From: Dermatophilaceae bacterium
GTDB lineage: Bacteria; Actinomycetota; Actinomycetes; Actinomycetales; Dermatophilaceae
Assembly (NCBI GenBank): GCA_014377705.1
Contig: JACMPC010000250.1
Span: 1-64,000, forward strand
Length of the DNA stretch: 64,000 bases
Direction of reading: 5' to 3'
Positions 17,815-26,732 of this stretch are shown in pieces (the first letter of the stretch is position 1; each line of letters starts with the position of its first letter). The position numbers and the translations under genes were made by a program. A model generated the notes under the pieces. That model saw only the letters and a program-made list of their open reading frames with translations. It did no database searches and was not told where the DNA came from.

Positions 17815-18669
17815 GTGACCGACGCCAACCCTGAACCTCCCCCGCCGACCCGCGGGTCGACCCGCGCCTTGGCTCGTGCAGCCCAGGAGGCGGCCGAGAC
17901 GGCCACGCCCCCCGTGTCGGAGATGCCCATGCAGCCCTTGCTGGCGGTCGCCGTGGTCGCCCTCGCGGGCCTGCTGACCGTCACCGCGTTCGCGGGCCCG
18001 GCAATGGTCGCTCTGGCGCTCGCCCTCGCCGCGGGCGTCATCGCCTGGGGCTGGTGCGGTCTGCTCGGGTTGCCCAGCCCCCGGGGCACCTCGCTCGTGC
18101 TGGCCCTCGGGTCCGCTGCGGCCATCGGCACGGTGCTGGCAACCACCGAGGATCCCTACCTGGTCTGGCCCCCGGCCGCCATGGCCGGCGCCATGATCGT
18201 GGCCTTCATCCACCAGCTCGCACGCCGGGACGGGCGCCCGCGTCTGGTGGAGTCCATCGCCTCGACCGTCACCGCGATCGCGGTCGTGGTCTCCGGCGCC
18301 AGCCTGGTGGCCCTGCCTCGGACCGAGCACGGCGCCTGGGTGGTGGCCATCGCCTCGGCCGCGGTGGCCGTTTCGGCCCTGACTGATCTGGCCGCCGGGT
18401 CGCGGCGGTTCCTGCCGTGGCTGCTTCCTCTGGCGATGTTCGCCGGAGGGGTTGCCGCGGTTGCCGTCGGCCACCGGCTCGGTGCCGTGGGCTGGGGGGT
18501 GGCTGCCCTCCTGGGCGTGCTGGCGGCCGGGATCAGCCACGCCGTGCGTCGCGTGCTGGCAACGCTGCCGGCGATCAGCGGCGCGCGCTCCCAGCTGGTG
18601 AGCGCCTGCGCCTCGGTGCTGACCGGCGGCATGGTCGTGTATGTCGTGGGACGCCTGCTGATCATCTGA
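17815..18669 (+). CDS. Multi-pass membrane protein of unknown function
   Basis: 284 residues. After a hydrophilic N-terminus of about 40 residues there are roughly eight hydrophobic helices (for example LLAVAVVALAGLLTVTAFAG, MVALALALAAGVIAWGW, FLPWLLPLAMFAGGVAAVAV). No family-specific motif is recognised. The GTG at 17815 has GGAG nine bases upstream and begins 15 bp after the MoaD-like gene, so the two probably form an operon. Confidence 0.8.
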   Translation: MTDANPEPPPPTRGSTRALARAAQEAAETATPPVSEMPMQPLLAVAVVALAGLLTVTAFAGPAMVALALALAAGVIAWGWCGLLGLPSPRGTSLVLALGSAAAIGTVLATTEDPYLVWPPAAMAGAMIVAFIHQLARRDGRPRLVESIASTVTAIAVVVSGASLVALPRTEHGAWVVAIASAAVAVSALTDLAAGSRRFLPWLLPLAMFAGGVAAVAVGHRLGAVGWGVAALLGVLAAGISHAVRRVLATLPAISGARSQLVSACASVLTGGMVVYVVGRLLII

Positions 18670-18698
18670 CGCCAGGCGGCGCAAGACCCAGGCTCAGG

Positions 18699-19064
18699 TC
18701 AGTAGACGAGCGCCTGGGCGCCGTCCTGCAGGACTTCCTCGACAAACGCTGCCGCGCCCCGGATCAGGGTCCCGGGCAGCAGGTCGGCTTCAGCGAGGTC
18801 CCGTCGAGCCGCGCACTGGCTGCAGACCGTCAGCCGGCCGTCCGCCAGCACGGCATCGCGCAGGTCGCTCAGCCCTGCTGCGTGCGGCAAGGAGAACATC
18901 TCGGCCCTGCCGGGGACTGCCAGCCAGGTGGACTCTCCGGTCAGCCAGAGGCTGATCTCGGCGCCGCTGGCCGCGGCGGTGGCGGCGACGGTGAACGCCT
19001 GCGAGAGCTTCTCGGGGGACTCGACGCCCACCGTGAGCTTGATGATCAGTTTCCGGGACGGCAT
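18699..19064 (-). CDS. DsrE-family protein
   Basis: 121-residue small cytoplasmic protein of the DsrE/DsrF-like fold, with two cysteines in VCSQCAARRDL near residue 80 in the position where sulfur-relay members carry a reactive Cys. The ATG at 19064 is preceded by TAGCCT ending 7 nt upstream, a leaderless-type arrangement. It diverges from the nitrobindin gene. A sulfur-transfer role is a family guess only. Confidence 0.85.
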   Translation of the reverse strand: MPSRKLIIKLTVGVESPEKLSQAFTVAATAAASGAEISLWLTGESTWLAVPGRAEMFSLPHAAGLSDLRDAVLADGRLTVCSQCAARRDLAEADLLPGTLIRGAAAFVEEVLQDGAQALVY

Positions 19065-19071
19065 GGGTAAG

Positions 19072-19077
19072 AGGCTA
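19072..19077 (-). promoter_or_regulatory. Candidate -10 box of the DsrE gene
   Basis: TAGCCT on the minus strand ends 7 nt before the ATG at 19064; predicted leaderless transcript. Confidence 0.4.
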
Positions 19078-19130
19078 CGATCACCCCGTGGATACCATCT
19101 CCGTGCCCCTGGGAAGCAGCTCGCGCTGAT

Positions 19131-19634
19131 ATGGCCTTCGAGCTCGATGTGAACCTCACCCCTGCCCTGGCGCCGCTGGCCTGGCTGGTCGGGCGCTGGG
19201 AGGGCGCCGGCGTCCTCGGTTACCCGACCATCGAGTCGGCACACTTTGGCCAGGAGATCGTGTGCTCGCACGACGGCCGCCCCTTCCTGCAGTGGCAGAG
19301 CCGGACCTGGCTGCTGGATGCCGCCGGCGAGAAGGTCCGCCCGCTGGCCGTCGAGCTCGGTTTCTGGCGGGCTCTGGACGATGGCGAGATCGAGCTGTTG
19401 CTGACCCACCCGATGGGCATCGTCGAGATGTATGTCGGTCATCGTGACCCCGGCAAGCCGGTGGTGCAGCTGCGCACCGACGGGGTCCTGCGCAGCCCCG
19501 CGGCCAAGGAGTACAACTCCGGGTCGCGAATGTACGGACTGGTGGAGTCCCAGCTGTTCTGGGCCATGGATATGGCTGCCGTCGGGCAGGATCTGCAGAG
19601 TCACGTGTCGGCCCAGCTCAAGCGCGTGGGCTGA
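19131..19634 (+). CDS. Nitrobindin-like heme protein (FABP family)
   Basis: 167-residue beta-barrel protein of the nitrobindin group, related to mycobacterial Rv2717c, reported to bind ferric heme and isomerise peroxynitrite. The signature GRWEGAGVLGYP (21-32) and a late histidine in QSHVSAQLKRVG, the expected heme ligand region, are present. Length is normal. It is followed three bases later by the phosphatase frame, so the two may be co-transcribed. Confidence 0.88.
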   Translation: MAFELDVNLTPALAPLAWLVGRWEGAGVLGYPTIESAHFGQEIVCSHDGRPFLQWQSRTWLLDAAGEKVRPLAVELGFWRALDDGEIELLLTHPMGIVEMYVGHRDPGKPVVQLRTDGVLRSPAAKEYNSGSRMYGLVESQLFWAMDMAAVGQDLQSHVSAQLKRVG

Positions 19635-19646
19635 GTGGTTCCGAGC

Positions 19647-20225
19647 ATGGGTGACCAGGCCCGGGTCCTGATCGTGTGCACCGGCAACATCTGCCGCTCT
19701 CCGTTCATCGAGCGGGTGCTGCAGCAGCAGCTTGACCAGCAGCTGTCGGGATCCGGCCGGGGGATCGTCGTGCGCAGCGCCGGCACGGGCGCCCTCGCCG
19801 GCTCAGAGATGGATGCCCAGGCGGCTGCGCAGCTTGTCGCCCATGGAGGCGACCCCGCCGGTTTCACGGCGCGCGATCTCACCCCTGAGCTGATCGCCGG
19901 GTCCGATCTGGTCCTCACCGCCACCCGTGCACATCGCGGCAAGGTGGCACTGATGTCTCCCAAGGCCCTTCGTCGGGTGTTCACCTTCCGCGACTTTGCC
20001 GATCTCGTCGACGGGATCGTGGTCACCTCGATGCCGGAAGACCAGCGTGGGTGGGTCCGCCAGGTCACCGAGAGGGCAGCGTCGAGTCGCGGCCTCAAGC
20101 CTCCGCTGGCTCCTGATCTCGCAGACATCGTTGACCCGTTCCGACGCCGGGACGACGTGTTCGCCACCATGGCCCGGCAGGTCGTCGAGTCCATGCCTCC
20201 CGTCGTCCGCGCGCTGGCGGGCTGA
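19647..20225 (+). CDS. Low-molecular-weight protein-tyrosine phosphatase
   Basis: 192 residues. The P-loop CTGNICRS (Cys11 to Arg17, C-x5-R-S) is at the N-terminus and the general-acid region DIVDPF lies near the C-terminus, both diagnostic. Such enzymes (Wzb/Ptp type) dephosphorylate BY-kinases that control exopolysaccharide export; a Wzz/BY-kinase gene lies 5 kb away at 25.2-26.6 kb. ATG 19647 is chosen; a GTG at 19635 directly after the previous stop is possible. Confidence 0.9.
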   Translation: MGDQARVLIVCTGNICRSPFIERVLQQQLDQQLSGSGRGIVVRSAGTGALAGSEMDAQAAAQLVAHGGDPAGFTARDLTPELIAGSDLVLTATRAHRGKVALMSPKALRRVFTFRDFADLVDGIVVTSMPEDQRGWVRQVTERAASSRGLKPPLAPDLADIVDPFRRRDDVFATMARQVVESMPPVVRALAG

Positions 20226-20226
20226 C

Positions 20227-21153
20227 ATGGCTCTCTGGCAGGTGCCTGCGCGTGTCGTTACCACGGCCCTGGTGGCGCTGGTGGTTCTGGACATCGCGCT
20301 GGTCGGGACGGCACTGCGATCCACCCATTCCGCTGAAATCGACACGAGTCCGGTGAGCCCCTCATCGGCTCCCGGCAGCTCCGCCGAATCACCCGGGAGC
20401 CCTTCGTCGACTGGTTCGGTGACCGTGGCGAAGGCCCCGTTGCAGACGATGATCATGGCCCTGGACGCGCAGCGTGCCTGGCGGGTCGTGGCTGGTTCGT
20501 GCTCGGGGGGTGGCGCAGCCCTTGCTACCACGGCAGATGGCGGGAAGACCTGGACCAAGGGCAGCACGACACTGCGCCGGATCGTTCGTCTGCGGCCGTC
20601 GGACAACCGGACGGCCTTCGTCATCGGCGCCAACGTGACCTGCGCGGCTGAGCTCAGGGACACCATCGACGGCGGCGGGACCTGGACGTCGGCCGGCACC
20701 GCGGGGGCATGGTTCAGAGATCCCAAGATGTCCACGGTGGTGCGGGCTCCCCGGGCTTCCGCGTCGCAGCCCTGTGGCAAGGGTGCGGTCCTGGACCTGG
20801 CTGTGCTGGCGACAGCCTCGGCCCGGGTGCTCTGTGCCGACGGACTCGTCCGTTCGACAGCGAACAACGGCGTGCTCTGGACAGACGTTGCCAGGGTGGA
20901 CGGTGCGGTCGCTCTGGCGGTTCCGACGGTCAGGTCGGCAGAGTCCTACGTCGCACGCCTGGGCGCCCCGGACTGCGCGGGTGTTCAGATCCTGCGGGTT
21001 CAGCCGCGGGTTGCCACGTCATGCGTCGAGACGTCGATCCCCTTGGTCCCCGGTCAGATCGCCATGTCGCTGATAGAGGGCGGTGGCTGGCTAGCAGTGG
21101 GCACCACCACGATGCGTTCGACCGACGACCTCGTCACGTGGGCGGTGTCCTGA
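20227..21153 (+). CDS. Membrane-anchored or secreted protein with Asp-box (BNR) repeats
   Basis: 308 residues. A single N-terminal hydrophobic helix (about 10-30) is followed by a Ser/Pro-rich linker and a domain with three Asp-box-like repeats: TTADGGKTWTKG, TIDGGGTWTSAG and STANNGVLWTDV, suggesting a beta-propeller outside the membrane. No enzyme family can be named. Starts one base after the phosphatase stop, so the two are an operon. Several cysteines (CSGG, CAAE, CGKG, CADG) may form disulfides. Confidence 0.82.
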   Translation: MALWQVPARVVTTALVALVVLDIALVGTALRSTHSAEIDTSPVSPSSAPGSSAESPGSPSSTGSVTVAKAPLQTMIMALDAQRAWRVVAGSCSGGGAALATTADGGKTWTKGSTTLRRIVRLRPSDNRTAFVIGANVTCAAELRDTIDGGGTWTSAGTAGAWFRDPKMSTVVRAPRASASQPCGKGAVLDLAVLATASARVLCADGLVRSTANNGVLWTDVARVDGAVALAVPTVRSAESYVARLGAPDCAGVQILRVQPRVATSCVETSIPLVPGQIAMSLIEGGGWLAVGTTTMRSTDDLVTWAVS

Positions 21154-21189
21154 CTCAGTCGCGGACACGGGGGAAGGGGACTCATCGGC

Positions 21190-23040
21190 CTAGTTGCAGA
21201 CGGCGTCGTGGAGGCTGACCTTGAGCGGGCGGACCAGGGGTTGGCGCAGCACGATCGGCTTGCCGGTGCCAGAGGGTTCGCTCAGTTGCAGCACGATCGT
21301 CCGTGAGGCGCCACGTGGCACTTCGATGTCAACGTTGTACACGGGATGCCCGAGCTCAGCGCCGATCCTGCCTCTTGCCGGCCGGCCTGCGACCGTGATG
21401 CTGTGCATCACTGCTCCCTGGGTCGCGAAGTAGCTCACGGCCAGCCGGCTGTCTCCAGGCCTGACCGGGTAGGAGCGGCTGTCGGTGCGGCCCGTCACAT
21501 AGGGGGGCAGGCCGCGAGCTGGTGCGTTATTGGTGAGCGTGATCCTCACGGTGGTCCGCCGGGTGGGTCCGCAGCCGGTGCGCTGCCAGGTCAGGGACCG
21601 GTCGAGGTAGTAGTCGAGCTTGTTGCCGCCGCCGTTGACGACGGACATCCCGACATAGGGTGCCGTGGTGGAGGGAACCATGCCGGCCACGGAGGTCTGT
21701 GCCAGGTTTGCCTGAACGGCAGGGTCGGCGGACCATACCAGGATTCGTCGCTCACCGGCTGCGGTGCCGGCGGCCTGAAGCAGCGCTGTCAGGTCGCCGT
21801 CTGCGTCCATGATCTTCTCGCTGGCTGCGGCTGCGACCTCGAGCAGGTAGGCCCGTCGTTTCGCGATGTCAGCCTCGCGGACGCCTGCGAACTTGGCGTA
21901 GCTGGTGCTTTGGGTCAGGGCGACGGCATTGGCCCCGCTGATCTGCGACTTGTCGGGCAGCGTGGCCGGGCCGGTCACCGCGAGCAGGTAGCTGAGCGCG
22001 GTGGGGTCGACGGCCATCACCCCGTCGACCTTCTGGCCGCTGTACTTCTTCCACATGGATGCCCAGATCTGCGCGGCATACGGGAAGTGGGGGCTGAGGT
22101 TGCTGTTGCCGTACAGGGTCGTGGGGCCGGCCCCGTCGTACAGGCGGGTGAAGTCGGGCCCGAAGCTCACCGTGGCGGCGATGCCGTTCAGCGTGGTGTC
22201 GCTCTCCATGCGGGTGAACCGCACTTTGCCCTTGCTTGCCTCCACGATCGCGAAGGCGCCCGGCAGCCCGCCGGTCCCACGGGCCTCGGCCTCATTCTGG
22301 AAGGCGAGGAAGTAGCGTTTTGGTCCATTTTGACCAAGCATCGCGGGTAGGATCCGGGCGCTCAGACTGGCTGACCTCAGGGAGCTGTCCAGAGTGGTGA
22401 TCTGGCCGAGCGCGTCTGCGTAGGAGGCATCGATGGAGCTGAGCCAGGTGTGCTGAGGCAGTCCGCTCATGGTCTGGGTGATCTGGGACACGGATGCCGA
22501 TGCTGCCTTCACGGCTGGGGCGACCGCTGCGATACGTGCGATGTCGATGCTGCCGTCGGCCCGACGCAGGGTGCGCGGGTTCAGCCGCTCGGCGGCGCCG
22601 ACCAGTTGAGGCAGGGCGGTCTGCCCGAGCGAGTCTGCCCCCGCGGTGATGCCACGGATGGTCTGCAACGGCTCGCCACCCGAAGGCAGCGCAGCGGCCA
22701 GGGCCCAGACCGGTCCAGACGTCAGCTGGTTGGCGTAATGGGCGTGGGTGGCCAGGTCGGCGGCGGTGGCGTGGGCAGCAGGCCAGTTGCTGGTCGAGAG
22801 TCTCGCACTCAAGGTGCGGACGTCAGTACGCAATGCGCTGAGCTGGCTTCGGGCCATCAAAGCGGTGACTGCCAGGTAGAGACCGGCAAGAAGCAGCACA
22901 GAACCGGCCACGATCATCGTGAAGCCGATCCGTCGGCGCCGGAGCCGGCTCCGGTCCGGTCCGCTGACCCGCGCTCGGTCGGTCTGGGCCTGCGTGTCAG
23001 TCATGATCTGCTGTGTCGATCGAGGGGTCCGTTCGTACAT
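21190..23040 (-). CDS. DUF4012 domain protein, membrane-anchored
   Basis: 616 residues: a basic cytoplasmic N-terminus (RLRRRR), one membrane helix at about 40-62, then a large extracellular part with the DUF4012 core (YFLAFQNEAEARGTGGLPGA). DUF4012 proteins are often found next to exopolysaccharide genes; their activity is unknown. Convergent with the Asp-box gene. A start at 23004 (MTDTQAQ) is equally possible. The final Cys-Asn ends the protein without a sorting motif. Confidence 0.88.
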   Translation of the reverse strand: MYERTPRSTQQIMTDTQAQTDRARVSGPDRSRLRRRRIGFTMIVAGSVLLLAGLYLAVTALMARSQLSALRTDVRTLSARLSTSNWPAAHATAADLATHAHYANQLTSGPVWALAAALPSGGEPLQTIRGITAGADSLGQTALPQLVGAAERLNPRTLRRADGSIDIARIAAVAPAVKAASASVSQITQTMSGLPQHTWLSSIDASYADALGQITTLDSSLRSASLSARILPAMLGQNGPKRYFLAFQNEAEARGTGGLPGAFAIVEASKGKVRFTRMESDTTLNGIAATVSFGPDFTRLYDGAGPTTLYGNSNLSPHFPYAAQIWASMWKKYSGQKVDGVMAVDPTALSYLLAVTGPATLPDKSQISGANAVALTQSTSYAKFAGVREADIAKRRAYLLEVAAAASEKIMDADGDLTALLQAAGTAAGERRILVWSADPAVQANLAQTSVAGMVPSTTAPYVGMSVVNGGGNKLDYYLDRSLTWQRTGCGPTRRTTVRITLTNNAPARGLPPYVTGRTDSRSYPVRPGDSRLAVSYFATQGAVMHSITVAGRPARGRIGAELGHPVYNVDIEVPRGASRTIVLQLSEPSGTGKPIVLRQPLVRPLKVSLHDAVCN

Positions 23041-23116
23041 GGCGGTGGTTCGACCGTTGCGTGGCTGACGGTGTCGCTAACCAACGGGCGGTAAGTGCTT
23101 CTCCTGCTGCGCAACG

Positions 23117-23152
23117 AGCAGGGCCGGTCACGTGGGACGGACCGGCCCTGCT
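23117..23152 (-). terminator. Hairpin terminator of the LAFTG protein gene
   Basis: AGCAGGGCCGGTC and GACCGGCCCTGCT form a perfect 13-bp stem with a 10-nt loop, 19 bp past the stop at 23171 on the minus strand. Confidence 0.7.
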
Positions 23153-23170
23153 GCCTGCATGAGTTCGGTG

Positions 23171-23479
23171 CTACACGTCGGCTTTGCGTCGTCGACTGGC
23201 GAACACCATCGCGGTGCCGCCGACAAGGAGCAGCCCGCCGAGCGCCCCGACGCCCGCCACAGCGCCGCCGGTGAAGGCCAGTCCCTCGTTGGCGTTGGCG
23301 CTTACCCCAGCGACCGCGACCGGAGGGTTGCTCGTCGCGCTGGTGCCAAGGACCTGGGTCCCGGCAGGCGGCGGGTAGACGCCATCGACGGCACTGGCCG
23401 GCGTGGCGAGGGCAACTGCTGCCACGGTCACCCCGAACATCATGACGAGAGGCGCCCTAAGCCGCTTAATGGTTGACAT
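23171..23479 (-). CDS. Small cell-wall protein with LAFTG sortase signal
   Basis: 102 residues. Signal peptide to about ATPASA (30), a short extracellular segment of about 35 residues, then the LAFTG motif (67-71), a hydrophobic helix and a RRRK tail. This LAxTG layout is recognised by class E sortases of high-GC actinobacteria. The ATG at 23479 has AGGGAGAACTC upstream. No sortase gene is in the window. The displayed part is very small, so it may act as a short surface peptide or pilus-like component. Confidence 0.85.
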   Translation of the reverse strand: MSTIKRLRAPLVMMFGVTVAAVALATPASAVDGVYPPPAGTQVLGTSATSNPPVAVAGVSANANEGLAFTGGAVAGVGALGGLLLVGGTAMVFASRRRKADV

Positions 23480-23648
23480 GAGTTCTCCCTGGAGGTCTGC
23501 AAGCGTACGAGGTATGTGGAACATAGCAGAAACTCGTGGTTCTGCGTAGGGGATACCAGCACTTGTCTTGGCTGGCGTCGAAAGCACATGGCACTGCAGT
23601 GCCGGCGTAGATCGGATTGAGCTCTGAAGCGGGGGCAACCGCTTCGGG

Positions 23649-23654
23649 TAGGCT
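23649..23654 (+). promoter_or_regulatory. Candidate -10 box of the fur gene
   Basis: TAGGCT ends 7 nt before the ATG at 23662; predicted leaderless start. Confidence 0.45.
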
Positions 23655-23661
23655 CGGTTGG

Positions 23662-24099
23662 ATGAAGGACCTTGGCGAGAGCCTGAGGGCCAGGGGTATG
23701 AGGCTGACCCCCCAACGGGAACGAATCATCGACGCCATCCAGGTGCTGGGTCACGCGACGCCTGACGGCCTGGCAGTTGCCGTGGGGCGGGACGGCGGGC
23801 CAGGACTTTCTTTGTCCACGATCTATCGCAACCTTGAGGCGCTCGAGGAGGTGGGGGTGGTCTCCCATACCCACCTCGGTCACCACTCACCGACCTACCA
23901 CCTGTTCGATCACGCCGACCACCTCCACCTCGTGTGCCTCTCGTGCGGGGTCGTCATCGAGAGCGCGGTGACCACAGCCGATCCGTTCGTGGGGAATCTT
24001 TTGGCACTCCACGGCTTTGTTGCGGATGTGAAACACATGGCGATACACGGATGGTGCGCAGCATGCTCGGCCTTGGCGACCCCGGTGAAGGAACCGTGA
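23662..24099 (+). CDS. Fur-family metalloregulator
   Basis: 145-residue DNA-binding repressor. Winged helix with LTPQRERIIDAI and LSLSTIYRNLEALEEVGVV; metal-sensing region HLGHHSPTYHLFDHADHLHLVC; structural zinc site Cys92/Cys95 and Cys132/Cys135. Iron (Fur), zinc (Zur) or other specificity cannot be decided from these residues. A GTGA overlap with the following ygfZ gene indicates translational coupling; regulation of ygfZ is by operon, and iron or zinc targets are not visible nearby. Confidence 0.92.
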   Translation: MKDLGESLRARGMRLTPQRERIIDAIQVLGHATPDGLAVAVGRDGGPGLSLSTIYRNLEALEEVGVVSHTHLGHHSPTYHLFDHADHLHLVCLSCGVVIESAVTTADPFVGNLLALHGFVADVKHMAIHGWCAACSALATPVKEP

Positions 24100-25205
24100 G
24101 CCCGGTGACGGCGCGCCAGTCACCGCCTGACGGCGCGGCTGGCTGCGCGGCTGACGGCAGCCCCGGGGTGCTGCCACCGGGTGCTACCCCCAGCCGGCTG
24201 CTGAGCCGGCCCGGGGCGGTGGCTGGTGAGGGTGTTGACGCGGCGGTCGCCTCGCACTACGGCGACCCGCTGCGGGAGCAGAAGCTTCTGGTCGAGGGTC
24301 TGGCCGCCGTCGACCTCTCGCATCGCGGGGTGGTCACGATCTCCGGCCCGGACCGTCTCTCCTGGCTGCACTCGATCACCACCCAGACGTTGACCGGGCT
24401 GGCGCCTCGTACCTCTGCGGAGTCGCTGGTCCTCAGCCCGAGGGGTCACATCGAGCACGACCTGCACCTGGTGGACGACGGTCAGGTCAGCTGGGTCACG
24501 GTCGAGCCGGGCACGGCCGCGGCGCTCGTTGCCTGGCTGGACTCGATGCGCTTCATGTTGCGGGTTGAGGTTCGTGACGTCAGCCAGGACTATGCCGTGA
24601 TCGGTGAGCCGACCCGTTCCGAGACCACTGAGGTCGAGCCGCTGGCCTGGAGTGACCCGTGGCCGCGTCTGGTCGGGGACACCGCTGCCTACACCGCCGA
24701 CCCGGACCCCGCAGGGCATCCTGGCAGCGCCCGTGCCTGGCGCGAGCTGATCGTTCCGCGCGACCAGCTGGAGACGGCGCTGGGGGGCCGGCCGCTGGCG
24801 GGGATGTGGGCAGCCGAGGCCCTGCGCGTCGCGGCCTGGCGCCCGCGCCTGGGTTTCGAGACTGACCAGCGCACGATCGTTCAGGAGGTCGACTGGCTGC
24901 GCACAGCCGTTCACCTGCACAAGGGGTGTTATCGAGGGCAGGAGACGGTGGCCCGGGTTCACAATCTGGGAAGGCCCCCGCGCCGGCTGGTCTTCCTGCA
25001 CCTCGACGGCTCCGGACACACCTTGCCCGAGCGCGGCGCCGACGTTGAGGCCGGTGGCAAGGTGGTGGGCCGGCTGACCTCCGTGGCACGCCACCACGAG
25101 CTTGGCCCGATCGCTCTTGCCGTGATCAAGCGCAACACCCCCCTGGACTCCACCTGTACGACGGCCGGACTGAGCGCCGCCCAGGAGGAGATTGTGCAGC
25201 GCTAG
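24096..25205 (+). CDS. ygfZ: YgfZ/GcvT-like folate-binding protein
   Basis: 369 residues. The aminomethyltransferase-like fold and the YgfZ signature KGCYRGQE (276-283) identify it as the folate-dependent factor that helps assemble or repair Fe-S clusters. GTG start at 24096 overlaps the fur stop by four bases. The first 40 residues are a Pro/Gly/Ala-rich extension. Coupling to fur fits an iron or Fe-S role. Confidence 0.9.
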   Translation: MSPVTARQSPPDGAAGCAADGSPGVLPPGATPSRLLSRPGAVAGEGVDAAVASHYGDPLREQKLLVEGLAAVDLSHRGVVTISGPDRLSWLHSITTQTLTGLAPRTSAESLVLSPRGHIEHDLHLVDDGQVSWVTVEPGTAAALVAWLDSMRFMLRVEVRDVSQDYAVIGEPTRSETTEVEPLAWSDPWPRLVGDTAAYTADPDPAGHPGSARAWRELIVPRDQLETALGGRPLAGMWAAEALRVAAWRPRLGFETDQRTIVQEVDWLRTAVHLHKGCYRGQETVARVHNLGRPPRRLVFLHLDGSGHTLPERGADVEAGGKVVGRLTSVARHHELGPIALAVIKRNTPLDSTCTTAGLSAAQEEIVQR

Positions 25206-25226
25206 GCCGAGACGCCTGGGCCCGGC

Positions 25227-26627
25227 TCAGGAAGCAGTCTTGGCGCGTGTCTTGGCGTGCTGGCCCGCTGACGAGCCGGGGGCTTTGGCGTCGCCGTAGG
25301 TGTAGTAGGCGTCAGTGTTCTTGGTCGGGATCCGGTTGAGGACCAGGCCCAGGACCCGTCCTTTGACGGCTTCCAGCGACTGCAGCGACTTGGCCAGGTG
25401 GTCGCGGTCGACCCGTCCTGCCCCGACGACCACGACGGTCCCGCCGGCAATGGTGCTCAGGACGGCTGCGTCAGTCACGGGCAGCAGCGGTGGCGTATCG
25501 ATGATCACGACGTCGAAGCGGGTCTCCAGCTCGCGCAGCGTCTCGATCATCGCCGCTGATCCGAGCAGCTCGCTGGGGTTCGGCGGGACCGAGCCGGCGC
25601 CGACCACGTAGACGCTGGTGTCGGCGAACTGCTGCAGCACGTCGCCGAGCTCGGCCTGGCCGATCAGGACGTTGGTCAGGCCCAGGGAACCATCCATTCC
25701 CATGTAATCCAGCAGGCGTGGTCGCCTCAGGTCGCCTTCGACGACACAGACACGCGCGCCCCCGGCGGCCATCGTGATGGCGAGGTTCGCCGTGGTCGTG
25801 GTCTTGCCCTCACCGGCGACCGAGGAGGTGAAGACGATCGAGCGCGGGTGGTTCGCGGCATCCACGAACTGGAGGTTCGTTCGCAGGGTGCGGAACGCCT
25901 CGGCGCGGGCGCTGTGCGGGTCGGCCTGGACGATCAGCGGGTTCTTGGAGGCCTCGGGGTCGAAGGCGATCCCGCCGATGACCGGCGCGTCGGTGACTTC
26001 GGCACAGTCCTTCTCGCTCTTGATGGTCGTGTCGAGCAGGTCTCGCAGGAGGGCCAGCCCGAGGCCCAGCAGCAGGCCGAGCACCACTCCGAGGGCAAGG
26101 TTTCGGGTCGGCTTGGGGCTGATCGGCGCCGTGGGGACGGTCGGGGCGCTGACGACGGTCACCTTGACCGGGCTGGACTGACCCTTGGTCACGCTCTCGA
26201 GGTCGGCAACCGTCTTGATGAACTGCGTGCCCACGGCGTCGGCGACCTGGGCGGCCACCCGAGGGTTCGTGTTGGTGACGGCGACCTCGATGATCACGGT
26301 ATCGAGTGGGACCGTCGCGGTGATCTGGGCGCCGAGCTGCGCCGCCGTGGTGTTGATCCCGAGCGAGCTGATCACCGGATCGAGGACGTTCGGGGTCGTG
26401 ATGACGTCGGCGTAGGACTTGACCCGTTGCTGGGTGAAGCTGCTGCCCGACAGGAGCGCGTTGCTGTCACCGCCTCCTGACGTGGAGATAAAGAGCCGGG
26501 TCTGCGCCTCGTAGACCTTGGGGCTGAGCGCTGTGGCCAGCGCGGCGCCCGCCACCACCACGAGCATGACAGCGACGATGATCCGCCACCGCTTCCGGAT
26601 GACGCGGATATAGTCCTTGAGCTCCAC
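25227..26627 (-). CDS. Polysaccharide co-polymerase fused to BY-kinase (Wzz/Wzc-like)
   Basis: 466 residues. N-terminal Wzz domain with a first helix (IVAVMLVVVAGAALATAL) and a second near residue 175-195 (NLALGVVLGLLLGLGLALL), then the kinase: Walker A VAGEGKTTT, Walker A' VVEGDLRRP, Walker B VVIIDTPPLLPVTD, and a short C-terminal cluster DAYYTYG for autophosphorylation. It controls chain length and export of an exopolysaccharide. The GTG at 26627 follows AGGGACGTTA. No glycosyltransferase cluster is adjacent; the cognate phosphatase is probably the gene at 19647. Confidence 0.93.
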   Translation of the reverse strand: MELKDYIRVIRKRWRIIVAVMLVVVAGAALATALSPKVYEAQTRLFISTSGGGDSNALLSGSSFTQQRVKSYADVITTPNVLDPVISSLGINTTAAQLGAQITATVPLDTVIIEVAVTNTNPRVAAQVADAVGTQFIKTVADLESVTKGQSSPVKVTVVSAPTVPTAPISPKPTRNLALGVVLGLLLGLGLALLRDLLDTTIKSEKDCAEVTDAPVIGGIAFDPEASKNPLIVQADPHSARAEAFRTLRTNLQFVDAANHPRSIVFTSSVAGEGKTTTTANLAITMAAGGARVCVVEGDLRRPRLLDYMGMDGSLGLTNVLIGQAELGDVLQQFADTSVYVVGAGSVPPNPSELLGSAAMIETLRELETRFDVVIIDTPPLLPVTDAAVLSTIAGGTVVVVGAGRVDRDHLAKSLQSLEAVKGRVLGLVLNRIPTKNTDAYYTYGDAKAPGSSAGQHAKTRAKTAS

Positions 26628-26732
26628 TAACGTCCCTGTCCTCTCGCCCACTTGCGTGGCTTCGCTCGGCGCGCTCAGGATACGTCGCCAACGCTCAAGC
26701 CGGAGGGTTGAGGCTACCGGTTCGCTGACAGA

